NCBI GenBank assembly: GCA_024639205.1
Contig: JAHEIV010000153.1
Span: forward strand, 1 to 6,977
Direction: 5' to 3'
Length of the DNA stretch: 6,977 nucleotides
Origin: Deltaproteobacteria bacterium
GTDB taxonomy: Bacteria > Desulfobacterota > Desulfobacteria > Desulfobacterales > SG8-13
The position numbers and the translations under genes were made by a program. Of this stretch, positions 1-6,476 are shown piece after piece. The notes under the pieces were generated by a model. It saw only the letters and a program-made list of their open reading frames with translations. It was not told where the DNA came from and searched no databases. Every line of letters starts with the position of its first letter. Positions within the stretch are counted from its first letter, which is position 1.

Positions 1-716
1 CCTCCATCTCCGGTGGGACCGATCTCAACGGCTGCTTTGCCCTGGGCAATCCGATGGTGCCGGTCTACGCCGGTGAACTACAGTGCCGGGCACTTGCGAT
101 GCGGGTGGAAGCCTTTGACGCAAACGGCAAGGCGGTGATCAACCAGCAGGGAGAGCTGGTGTGCACGGCGCCATTTCCTTCCATGCCGATTCACTTCTGG
201 GACGATCCCGACGGCCGCAAATACCACAGCGCTTACTTCGACGTTTATCCGAACATCTGGCGCCACGGCGATTTCATTACGGTCAACGAGCGGGGCGGCG
301 TCGTGATATACGGCCGGTCGGACGCGACACTCAACCCGGGAGGCGTGCGAATCGGCACGGCAGAAATCTACCGGGTGGTGGAGCAGATGGAAGAGATCGA
401 AGACAGCGTTGTGGTGGGACAGGACTGGAAGAGCGACGTTCGGATTATCCTTTTCGTAAAGCCGGCACAGGGGTTTGAGCTTACCGAAGAGCTGAAAAAC
501 AAAATTCGTAAAAACATCCAATTCCAGGCCTCCCCCCGGCACCTGCCGAGAAAAATCATTGCCACCCCGGCCGTGCCGTACACCTTGAACATGAAAAAGG
601 TCGAGCTGGCCGTAAAGAAGATGATCGAAGGCCAGCCGGTACTCAACAAAGATGCCCTGAGCAACCCGGAGGCACTCGATTACTACGCCGACCTGACAGA
701 GTTGCAGGAAGACTAA
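1..716 (+). CDS. Acetoacetyl-CoA synthetase (acetoacetate-CoA ligase), C-terminal part, 5' truncated by window edge
   Basis: The open frame runs in from the left edge (first full codon at base 3) and stops with TAA at 714-716. The visible ~237 residues are the C-terminal third or so of an ANL-superfamily adenylate-forming enzyme. It starts in the core motif SISGGTDL (bases 3-26), continues to the hinge-side WRHGD (GD at 267-272) and YGRSDATLNPGGVRIG (about 318-360), and ends with the lysine motif TLNMKKVE (about 582-605). The SGGTD, NPGGVRIGTAEIY and NPEALDYY stretches are typical of acetoacetyl-CoA synthetase rather than acetyl-CoA synthetase. By family, it activates acetoacetate with ATP and CoA in the cytosol, linking ketone bodies or polyhydroxybutyrate breakdown to acetyl-CoA. 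The Met at base 54 is internal, not the start. The expected Gly before the catalytic Lys is Met here. trmO follows 23 bp later on the same strand. A related short-chain acyl-CoA ligase is the main alternative. Confidence 0.88.
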   Translation, partial: SISGGTDLNGCFALGNPMVPVYAGELQCRALAMRVEAFDANGKAVINQQGELVCTAPFPSMPIHFWDDPDGRKYHSAYFDVYPNIWRHGDFITVNERGGVVIYGRSDATLNPGGVRIGTAEIYRVVEQMEEIEDSVVVGQDWKSDVRIILFVKPAQGFELTEELKNKIRKNIQFQASPRHLPRKIIATPAVPYTLNMKKVELAVKKMIEGQPVLNKDALSNPEALDYYADLTELQED

Positions 717-739
717 GCGATCCGTTCTGACCCAGCGCA

Positions 740-1174
740 ATGAAGAAAGAATTATATCAACTGTTTCCCATCGGCACCGTGCATCACCGGGAAGAGGAAG
801 CCTGGATCGAAATCTTCCCCGCGTATCTGGACGGGCTGCTGGGCATCGAGCAATTTTCCCACATCAACGTGCTGTACTGGCTGCACGAAAACGACGATCA
901 AGAGGGACGCAGTGTGCTGCAGGTGCACCCTTGCGGAAACGAGGCGAATCCACTGACCGGGGTCTTTGCCACCCATTCTCCGCGGCGACCGAATCTGATC
1001 GCGCTCACCCGGTGCCGGGTGATGGCCGTAGAGGGCAGCCGCATCCTCGTCGAGGCCATCGATGCCTTGCACGGCTCGCCGGTTGTCGATATCAAATCTT
1101 TCTTCCCGGATGATGAGTGCGCCGGTGGGTATCGCTTTCCCCGATGGGAGAAAAGCGAAGATGATCCGCCCTAA
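740..1174 (+). CDS. trmO: TrmO-family tRNA (t6A37) N6-methyltransferase, short form
   Basis: This is a 144-residue protein of the TrmO/TsaA (YaeB, UPF0066) family. Characterised members use S-adenosylmethionine to N6-methylate t6A at position 37 of tRNA-Thr(GGU), a decoding fine-tuner. Visible family signatures are PIGTV (10-14), GLLGIEQFSHINVLYWLH (32-49), LTGVFATHSPRRPN (72-85) and the late DALHGSPVVDIK (108-119). The family motifs usually read ATRSP and DALDGTP, so His79 and His111 are departures. NLIALT after RPN probably reflects the short TrmO subfamily, unlike E. coli NPIGMS. The protein is shorter than E. coli TrmO and lacks its C-terminal extension. It starts at the only ATG compatible with the conserved N-terminus, but no clear Shine-Dalgarno precedes it. 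The 23-bp gap after the acyl-CoA ligase gene suggests co-transcription, with no evident functional link. Family assignment is firm; exact substrate is inferred. Confidence 0.87.
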   Translation: MKKELYQLFPIGTVHHREEEAWIEIFPAYLDGLLGIEQFSHINVLYWLHENDDQEGRSVLQVHPCGNEANPLTGVFATHSPRRPNLIALTRCRVMAVEGSRILVEAIDALHGSPVVDIKSFFPDDECAGGYRFPRWEKSEDDPP

Positions 1175-1297
1175 ATCGACTGCCGCTGCCCGATTTTATG
1201 GCGATGTCACCACAGCGCCCGCAGCAGCAAGGATCGATGGATCGGACCGGGCAGCTGCGAACGAGGCTGCCATCGGCACCAGGACAAGAATTCAATA

Positions 1298-1309
1298 GGA
1301 ACCGGTTCC
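1298..1309. repeat. 12-bp perfect palindrome GGAACCGGTTCC
   Basis: An uninterrupted 12-bp self-complementary sequence lies in the 194-bp gap between trmO (ends 1174) and recD2 (starts 1369), 59 bp before the recD2 ATG. It is too short and lacks a T-tract, so it does not look like a terminator. It could be a dimeric-regulator site or chance. It does not match the GAAC-N4-GTTC LexA box of Firmicutes, because the spacer is 2 rather than 4. I see nothing else convincing in this gap. Confidence 0.3.
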
Positions 1310-1368
1310 CAACCACCAGCTTGTGAACACCCGGAATATCTTACATTCGACTTGAATCGGCTCGCAAC

Positions 1369-3558
1369 ATGCCTTCCGAACTCACCGGACAAATAGAGCA
1401 CATCACCTACACCAATCCTGAGGACGGCTTCACCATCGCCCGGATCAAAGTGTCCGGCCGTTTCGAATCGGTCACTGTTCTGGGCAGATTGATCGCCCCG
1501 GTGCCGGGGGAAACTTTCCGGATGAAGGGCGAGTGGGTCCGCCACCCGGTGTATGGTAAGCAGTTTCGCGTCAACAGTTACGAAAGAACGGTGCCGGCAA
1601 CGGTTGACGGGATCGAAAAGTACCTGGGCTCGGGGATGATCAAGGGATTGGGACCGGTCATGGCGCACCGGATTGTGGATCGTTTCGGCGAGAACACCCT
1701 AAAGATCATCGATACGGCAATCGGAAGGCTGGCCGAAGTGGAGGGCATCGGCCGCAAACGTATCGAAACGATCCAGTCTGCGTGGCAGGACCAGCGAGAA
1801 ATCCGTGAGGTGATGATCTTTTTGCAGGCGCACGACGTCAGCTCCGGCTATGCCGGGAAGATCTTCGGCCAGTACGGCCGGAGGGCGGTTACCGTAGTGA
1901 AGGAAAATCCGTATCGGCTGGCCACCGATGTTCAGGGAATTGGATTTGTGACTGCTGACCGGATCGCCACAAAGCTCGGGTTTCCCGCTGATTCCGCTCT
2001 GCGGGTCACCGCCGGGGTCCTTTACGTCTTGGACAAGCTCTCCGAGGACGGTCACGTCTATTTTCCTTATGAAGCACTGATCTCTAAATGCCGGGAGACA
2101 CTTTCGGTAGGAATGGAAGCGGTTGCCGAAGCAATAGCGGGTCTGGTTCAGGCAGATCGGATCGTAGTAGAGGATTTGAACGGGAGCCGCGAGCCGCATT
2201 CGGACAACCAAAAAGCGGTTTACCTGAAACCCTACCATGTCTGTGAAACCGGAATCGCCCGGCAGATTCGTTTGTTGTCCGCCGTTCCCAAAACGTGCCG
2301 CAAGATTCAAATCGATGCGGCATTGCAGTGGGTGCACCAGCGGTTGTCCATCACGCTGGCGGACGATCAGATCAAAGCCCTACGAGCAGCGCTTGCCGAG
2401 AAGGTTCTGGTGATCACGGGGGGACCCGGCACCGGGAAAACCACCATTGTCAATGCCGTTCTGCAGATATTTTCCAGAGTCGGGGCCACTGCCCTGCTGG
2501 CAGCGCCTACCGGCAGAGCCGCCAAGCGGTTGAGCGAGACCTGTGGGCATGAGGCTGTCACTATCCACCGGCTGCTTGAATACACCATGACCAGGGGAGG
2601 TTTTCAGCGAAACGAAAAAAATCCGCTCATCGGGGATCTGCTGGTGGTCGATGAGGCTTCGATGATCGATACCGTCTTGATGTACCACCTGCTAAAAGCG
2701 GTACCGACCGGAGCCACCCTGATTCTGGTGGGAGACGTCCATCAACTGCCGTCGGTTGGGCCGGGCACGGTTTTAAAAGACATCATCGACTCCGGTGCGG
2801 TCGCATTGGTTCAGCTCAAGGAAATCTTTCGTCAGGCCAGCCGGAGCCGGATTATTGTCAATGCTCACCGAATCAACAGTGGGCGGCTGCCTGATCTGCA
2901 AACGCACGAGTCGCCGGACCCGGCTACCGCTGATTTTTATTTTATCCAGCAGGAGGATCCGGACAGAGTGGTCGAGATCATTCTCGAGCTGATTCAATCG
3001 CGAATTCCGCGCAGGTTTGGCCTCGATCCGCTCAACGACATTCAGGTGCTCACACCGATGCACCGCGGGTCGATCGGCGCATCCAACCTCAACCGCCGGC
3101 TGCAGAATCAGTTGAATCCGGGGCAGGACGTCATCGCCCGGGGAGACCAGGGTTTTCGGGTCAGGGATAAGGTGATGCAGATTCGCAATAACTATGAAAA
3201 GGAAGTGTTTAACGGCGACATCGGCAGGATCATCCGAATCGATTCCTTCAGCCGACAGGTCATCGGCTCCTTCGACGGTCGAGAAGTTGCTTACGAGGCG
3301 GGAGAGCTGGAGGAGATCGTGCCGGCCTATGCGATTTCGGTGCACAAGTCCCAGGGAAGCGAGTATCCGGCGGTTGTGATTCCGCTTCACACCCAGCACT
3401 TTTTACTACTGCAGCGCAACTTGATCTACACTGCCGTCACCCGAGGTCGGCAGCTGGTGGTGATGGTCGGCACGCGAAAGGCGCTGGCCATCGCCGTAAA
3501 AAACGACAAGCCACAGCACCGGTTCACTCATCTCAAAAAACGCCTTGCCGCCCGTTGA
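1369..3558 (+). CDS. recD2: RecD2-type ATP-dependent DNA helicase (RecD-like, superfamily 1B)
   Basis: This 729-residue protein has the full RecD2 architecture. An N-terminal beta domain (about 1-75) is followed by helix-hairpin-helix segments (GLGPVMAHRI near 93-102, VEGIGRKRIETI near 124-135, VQGIGFVTADRIA near 188-200). The SF1B motor then shows Walker A GGPGTGKTT (351-359, Lys357), Walker B VVDEAS (426-431), motif III GDVHQLPSVGPG (455-466), IFRQ (486-489, Arg488), HKSQGSE (659-665) and YTAVTRGR (687-694). All motor residues are intact and the length is normal for the family. Characterised RecD2 enzymes are 5'-3' single-strand DNA translocases/helicases that act in repair and replication-fork processing without RecBC; that role is inferred here. 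The N-terminal beta domain starts right after the chosen ATG and no in-frame start lies upstream, yet no Shine-Dalgarno is visible. It converges on the OmpA-like gene with a 5-bp gap between stops. Confidence 0.95.
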   Translation: MPSELTGQIEHITYTNPEDGFTIARIKVSGRFESVTVLGRLIAPVPGETFRMKGEWVRHPVYGKQFRVNSYERTVPATVDGIEKYLGSGMIKGLGPVMAHRIVDRFGENTLKIIDTAIGRLAEVEGIGRKRIETIQSAWQDQREIREVMIFLQAHDVSSGYAGKIFGQYGRRAVTVVKENPYRLATDVQGIGFVTADRIATKLGFPADSALRVTAGVLYVLDKLSEDGHVYFPYEALISKCRETLSVGMEAVAEAIAGLVQADRIVVEDLNGSREPHSDNQKAVYLKPYHVCETGIARQIRLLSAVPKTCRKIQIDAALQWVHQRLSITLADDQIKALRAALAEKVLVITGGPGTGKTTIVNAVLQIFSRVGATALLAAPTGRAAKRLSETCGHEAVTIHRLLEYTMTRGGFQRNEKNPLIGDLLVVDEASMIDTVLMYHLLKAVPTGATLILVGDVHQLPSVGPGTVLKDIIDSGAVALVQLKEIFRQASRSRIIVNAHRINSGRLPDLQTHESPDPATADFYFIQQEDPDRVVEIILELIQSRIPRRFGLDPLNDIQVLTPMHRGSIGASNLNRRLQNQLNPGQDVIARGDQGFRVRDKVMQIRNNYEKEVFNGDIGRIIRIDSFSRQVIGSFDGREVAYEAGELEEIVPAYAISVHKSQGSEYPAVVIPLHTQHFLLLQRNLIYTAVTRGRQLVVMVGTRKALAIAVKNDKPQHRFTHLKKRLAAR

Positions 3559-3563
3559 TCATC

Positions 3564-4379
3564 TCATCTGTCGGTTGATCCTACGATGATTTCGATACGA
3601 CGATTAAGCCGGCGTCCCTTTTCCGTCTGGTTGGAGGCTGACGGCCGATAGTGGCTGTGAGCCTGCAGCGACAACCTTTTTGGATCCAGATCGCACTCGT
3701 ATTGCAGATAGCGTATCACTGCCGCTGCGCGGGCGGCCGAAAGCTCCCAGTTGGAGGGATATTTTTTTACCAGGGTTTTGCTGATGGGCGTACTGTCGGT
3801 GTGACCGACGACGATCAGCATCTGGTCCGGGTTGTTTCTGATAGTGTCCGCCAGAGCCTTCAGGAGCTGTTTCCCCTGTTCATGGATTTCCATGCTGCCG
3901 GGTTCATACAGAATTTTATCGAGTAGCACCACCTTGACTTCATCCTGCATCCCGACAATTTCGACACTCCCGGTTGCCATCTGTTCCTTCAGGCTCGATT
4001 CAATGGTCTTTTGTGTGTCGTCGAGCAGATGAATCACTTTCTCCTGCAGCTGCACAACCGATTTGTGTTTTTCCAGATCGAGCTTCAACTGCTGTGCCCG
4101 TTTGTAGAGCTGATCAATATCTTCCGCAAGGCGCCGATTGGTTTCCTCCAACTGCTGCTGCTCTGTGCGCAGCACCTCGAGTTCATCGACGAGCCGATCT
4201 CTTTGGACGACAAGTTCGCCCTTTTCGGCATTCACCTGCTCGAGCTGTATGCGACTGTCGGTCAGCTCGTCTTCCAGCGACGTGTATCGGTTTTGAGATA
4301 CACATGCAAAGGTCAACAGGCAAAGCGGTAACAGCCAGACGGATGAATTCAGTTTAGCCATGGGAGGTTTTTCTCTCAC
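3564..4379 (-). CDS. OmpA/MotB-like peptidoglycan-binding putative lipoprotein with coiled coil
   Basis: This is a 271-residue envelope protein. An N-terminal hydrophobic segment (about 14-25) ends in LTFAC, a plausible but non-canonical lipobox with candidate lipidated Cys26. A long, charged, Leu/Gln/Glu-rich region (about 34-133) looks like coiled coil. The C-terminal OmpA/MotB domain (about 150-266) carries GHTDSTPI (192-199), SNWELSAARAAAV (209-221) and LNRRIEI (258-264). Asp195 and Arg217 match the pair that binds diaminopimelate in OmpA-type domains. The likely role is a periplasmic linker between membrane and peptidoglycan. The GTG start is chosen because GAGGA lies 8 nt upstream; it gives a 26-nt overlap with rsmI. 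An alternative ATG at 4361 gives a shorter signal sequence and an 8-nt overlap. It is the last gene of the yraN-rsmI block. No partner such as MotA or a Tol-Pal gene is in view, so exact function is unknown. Confidence 0.85.
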   Translation of the reverse strand: MREKPPMAKLNSSVWLLPLCLLTFACVSQNRYTSLEDELTDSRIQLEQVNAEKGELVVQRDRLVDELEVLRTEQQQLEETNRRLAEDIDQLYKRAQQLKLDLEKHKSVVQLQEKVIHLLDDTQKTIESSLKEQMATGSVEIVGMQDEVKVVLLDKILYEPGSMEIHEQGKQLLKALADTIRNNPDQMLIVVGHTDSTPISKTLVKKYPSNWELSAARAAAVIRYLQYECDLDPKRLSLQAHSHYRPSASNQTEKGRRLNRRIEIIVGSTDR

Positions 4380-5262
4380 GTTTTTTTTCCTCTTTTATTC
4401 TCAATGCTTCTTCGTAGATCGACTTGCGGGGCAGGCCGTGTTCGATCGCAAAATCTTTCACGGCTGCCGAAAGCGGTTTTGTCGTATGACGCATCAGCTT
4501 TCGCAGCTCTTCCCGGACAGTCTGTAAGTCAGGTGCCGGCTGCCGGGGGCGTCCCGCCACCAGCAGGGTACATTCACCCTTCAGGCTCGGTCGGACCCGG
4601 AGTGTCCGGTGCAGCTCAGACAAAGAGCCTCTCAGAAACTCTTCATGGATCTTGGTCATCTCGCGGGCCAGGACACCCTGCCGATCGCCGAATATCGATA
4701 CCAGCTCGTCCAGTAGCCGGCAGATCCGTCGGGGAGACTCATAAAAAATCAGCGTGCGGGAATCGGTTGCCAGTGAGCGAATCTCAGCTAAACGCCGGCT
4801 GCTTTTAGGGGGTAAAAAACCTATAAAGACGAAGGCATCCGTGGGCAGTCCGGACACGCTCAGGGCTGCGATTGCTGCCGATACGCCCGGTATGGGAACG
4901 ATCCGCAACCCGTTGGCCGCGGCCTGTTGAATCAGGCGGAAACCCGGATCGGAAACCGACGGTGTGCCGGCGTTGCTCACCAGGGCCACGGCAGACCCGG
5001 ATAGCAACTTCTGGATCAACTCCGGTGTGCGCTCATTCTCATTGTGTTCATGGTAGGATATCAGCCGGGTGCTGATCCCGTGACTTTTCAGGAATCGACC
5101 GGTGTGTCGTGTGTCTTCTGCGGCAATCCAGTCCGCATTCTCTAAAACGTGCAGGGCTCTGAGCGTAATATCTTCCCGGTTGCCGATGGGAGTCGACACC
5201 ACGTACAGGATTCCGGATCCTTCCGGTGGATCGATATCAGACATAGCAGAGATCGAATGCAT
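4354..5262 (-). CDS. rsmI: 16S rRNA (cytidine(1402)-2'-O)-methyltransferase RsmI
   Basis: This 302-residue SAM-dependent methyltransferase of the tetrapyrrole-methylase fold methylates the 2'-OH of C1402 in 16S rRNA, in the ribosomal decoding centre. RsmI landmarks are YVVSTPIGNREDIT (20-33), AAEDTRHT (47-54), SYHEHNE (69-75), VSNAGTPSVSDPG (95-107), PIPGVSA (123-129) and FYESPRRI. The C-terminal tail is Lys/Arg-rich. The length is normal. Asn97 replaces the Asp of the usual SDAGTP motif, and NREDIT replaces the more common NLxDIT; whether this affects activity is unknown. The ATG at 5262 is preferred because GAGGT (5271-5275) sits 8 nt before it. The alternative ATG at 5244 has no Shine-Dalgarno but also precedes the conserved core. 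The gene overlaps the yraN end by 26 nt and the OmpA-like gene start by 26 nt, implying one transcript with translational coupling. Confidence 0.95.
   Translation of the reverse strand: MHSISAMSDIDPPEGSGILYVVSTPIGNREDITLRALHVLENADWIAAEDTRHTGRFLKSHGISTRLISYHEHNENERTPELIQKLLSGSAVALVSNAGTPSVSDPGFRLIQQAAANGLRIVPIPGVSAAIAALSVSGLPTDAFVFIGFLPPKSSRRLAEIRSLATDSRTLIFYESPRRICRLLDELVSIFGDRQGVLAREMTKIHEEFLRGSLSELHRTLRVRPSLKGECTLLVAGRPRQPAPDLQTVREELRKLMRHTTKPLSAAVKDFAIEHGLPRKSIYEEALRIKEEKKRERKTSHG
4388..4392 (-). promoter_or_regulatory. Shine-Dalgarno GAGGA for the OmpA-like gene (GTG start)
   Basis: On the - strand GAGGA is followed by 8 nt and then GTG (4379-4377). The site lies inside the last codons of rsmI. 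It supports the GTG over the downstream ATG at 4361, which has no comparable site. Confidence 0.5.
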
Positions 5263-5608
5263 TTTTTACAACCTCAATTCTTTCGCGGCCGTCTGAAGGG
5301 TGAACGGCTACCACATCGAATCGGGCCCTGGCAGAAAGCTGCCGGGTGGATTTGAGGTACTGGAGGGCGACCATTGAAATTTTACGCTGTTTATCCGCAG
5401 TGATTGCCCCTTTGGGATTCCCAAAACTCCCGGTCTGCCGTGCCTTTACCTCTACAAACACGATAGAATCTTTGTCTTTGGCGATGATATCGATTTCGCC
5501 GAGGTTCGTGCGGTAATTTTTTTCCAGGATTCGATAACCGGATTTTTGCAGATACCGGACGGCAAGCGTCTCCCCTTTTTGGCCGTATCGCTGGTTTTTG
5601 TCAGGCAT
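5237..5608 (-). CDS. yraN: YraN family (UPF0102) endonuclease-like protein
   Basis: This is a 123-residue member of the small YraN/UPF0102 family, which has a restriction-endonuclease-like fold. The conserved core is visible: YGQKGETLAVRYL (8-20, Glu13), NYRTNLGEIDIIA (31-43, with Glu38 and Asp40) and VFVEVKAR (50-57, the ExK pair Glu53/Lys55). Together these form a PD-(D/E)xK-type metal-binding site. A role in DNA processing is assumed for the family but poorly established. The ATG at 5608 is used; a TTG two codons upstream (5614) is also open. No strong Shine-Dalgarno precedes either. It lies downstream of rnhB, as in many bacteria, and its 3' end overlaps rsmI by 26 nt. A near-perfect promoter lies 64-91 bp upstream. 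The length is typical of the family. Confidence 0.92.
   Translation of the reverse strand: MPDKNQRYGQKGETLAVRYLQKSGYRILEKNYRTNLGEIDIIAKDKDSIVFVEVKARQTGSFGNPKGAITADKQRKISMVALQYLKSTRQLSARARFDVVAVHPSDGRERIEVVKNAFDLCYV
5271..5275 (-). promoter_or_regulatory. Shine-Dalgarno GAGGT for rsmI
   Basis: On the - strand GAGGT lies 8 nt before the ATG at 5262, within the last codons of yraN. It decides the rsmI start in favour of 5262 over the in-frame ATG at 5244. Confidence 0.65.
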
Positions 5609-5661
5609 CTGCAACCGTCATCGATCGAAAATTGTCATTTGGGTGTCTCGATCAAACGCAT
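5601..5661 (-). other. Chain of three overlapping mini-ORFs in the yraN leader
   Basis: Reading the - strand from the putative transcription start, MRLIETPK (5661-5635) ends in ATGA. That ATGA opens MTIFDR (5638-5618), which again ends in ATGA and opens MTVADA (5621-5601). The last stop overlaps the yraN ATG by 8 nt (ATGCCTGA). No Shine-Dalgarno is evident before the first ATG. This is seen directly; whether any is translated is unknown, and short ORFs of this size arise easily by chance. Confidence 0.2.
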
Positions 5662-5671
5662 TTCTACGATC

Positions 5672-5699
5672 ATTATATCGCTTGCAGTGATGGTGTCAA
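5672..5699 (-). promoter_or_regulatory. Exact-consensus sigma70-type promoter upstream of yraN
   Basis: On the - strand TTGACA (5699-5694) and TATAAT (5677-5672) are separated by 16 bp. Both hexamers are perfect matches to the vegetative consensus and the spacing is close to the optimal 17. It lies in the rnhB-yraN gap and points towards yraN, rsmI and the OmpA-like gene. The predicted start is around 5665, giving a leader of roughly 57 nt. It implies that these three genes can be transcribed independently of the upstream ribosomal-protein operon. Confidence 0.75.
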
Positions 5700-5731
5700 T
5701 CTGAGGATTTGTTCGGTCGGCCGAATCGGCT

Positions 5732-6343
5732 TCAGTCGGGTGCTTCGACTCCCTTGAAACTGCGTCTGTGGATCGGGCAGCAACCGTGTCGGCGGATTGC
5801 CTCCCGGTGGGCGCGGGTCGGATACCCCTTGTGGCGGGAAAAACCATACTGGGGGTAGTCCAGATCATACTGCACCATCAACCGGTCACGGGTCACTTTG
5901 GCGACAATCGATGCGGCTGCAATGGATATGCTCAGCGTGTCTCCTTTGGGAATCGGCTGCTGGGGCAGGTGAAAAGGAATGCTGAAGCGACCGTCGACCA
6001 GCAACCAATCCGGTTGCGGTCTGAGGTTGTCGGTTGCCATTGCCATCGAAAGCAACGATGCCTGCAGGATGTTGATGCGGTCGATCTCTGCGGCATCGAC
6101 AATCCCGACACCGACCGAGACGGCCTCGGCATAAATCAGCTGATAAAGGGTATTGCGTTTAGCAGGGGATAGTTGCTTGGAGTCGTTGACACCCTGGATC
6201 GAAGCATCCGGCGGCAGGATCACGGAAGCGGCCACCACCGGTCCGGCCAGTGGCCCGCGGCCGGCTTCGTCGATACCGGCGATACGGGCGCGGCCGTTTT
6301 TCCAGGCTTTTTTTTCGAATGCCCAAAGATCAACGGGAGTCAT
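5732..6343 (-). CDS. rnhB: Ribonuclease HII
   Basis: This 203-residue type 2 RNase H cleaves the RNA strand of RNA-DNA hybrids and incises at single ribonucleotides misincorporated into DNA, starting ribonucleotide excision repair in the cytosol. The catalytic set aligns with E. coli RnhB: Asp25 and Glu26 in GIDEAGRGPLAGP (23-35), Asp117 in LLVDGR, and Asp135 in KGD. The AAASIVAKVTRDR segment (142-154), the HKGYPT motif (171-176, whose Tyr contacts the ribonucleotide in studied enzymes) and the terminal IHRRSFKGV are all present. The length is typical. The ATG at 6343 is the only start before the conserved DLWAFEKK N-terminus, although no Shine-Dalgarno is visible. It sits 133 bp downstream of rplS, an arrangement common in bacteria, and 123 bp before yraN. 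No terminator is apparent on either side, so read-through from rplS is likely. Confidence 0.96.
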   Translation of the reverse strand: MTPVDLWAFEKKAWKNGRARIAGIDEAGRGPLAGPVVAASVILPPDASIQGVNDSKQLSPAKRNTLYQLIYAEAVSVGVGIVDAAEIDRINILQASLLSMAMATDNLRPQPDWLLVDGRFSIPFHLPQQPIPKGDTLSISIAAASIVAKVTRDRLMVQYDLDYPQYGFSRHKGYPTRAHREAIRRHGCCPIHRRSFKGVEAPD

Positions 6344-6476
6344 TTTGCGGTGAACAGTTGAACAAGAATGGTGCCGCGGCCGCTATCGTCAAACGGTTGA
6401 TGGATTCCGCTGCAAAATGGATCACTGCGCTCAAGATCCCTTCGGACCGGTTCCGACTTCACGGTGGAGAGTACCG

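Noticed and set aside
78..740. Long - strand open frame opposite the acetoacetyl-CoA synthetase gene
   Set aside because: Antisense shadow of a clearly recognised gene; the translation resembles no family and has a low-complexity, His/Arg/Val-rich composition.
1321..1347. TTGTGA-15-TACATT as a recD2 promoter
   Set aside because: Only 4/6 matches in each hexamer and a short 15-bp spacer; indistinguishable from chance.
1699..2337. 212-codon - strand open frame inside recD2 (and a similar one at 2773-3399)
   Set aside because: Both lie entirely antisense to conserved RecD2 domains and give no recognisable protein.
4381..4388. A8 tract near the rsmI end preceded by GAGG, resembling a dnaX-type -1 slippery site
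   Set aside because: A -1 shift meets a stop within two codons and cannot join the OmpA-like frame, which needs +1; the GAGG is better explained as the downstream ribosome-binding site.
5700..5731. Small hairpins (GCCGATTCGGC and neighbours) after rnhB as a terminator
   Set aside because: Stems are 4-5 bp with no following T-tract on the - strand.
5635..5868. 77-codon - strand open frame spanning the rnhB end and the yraN gap
   Set aside because: Most of it is out of frame within rnhB, and its tail covers the consensus promoter; no family resemblance.
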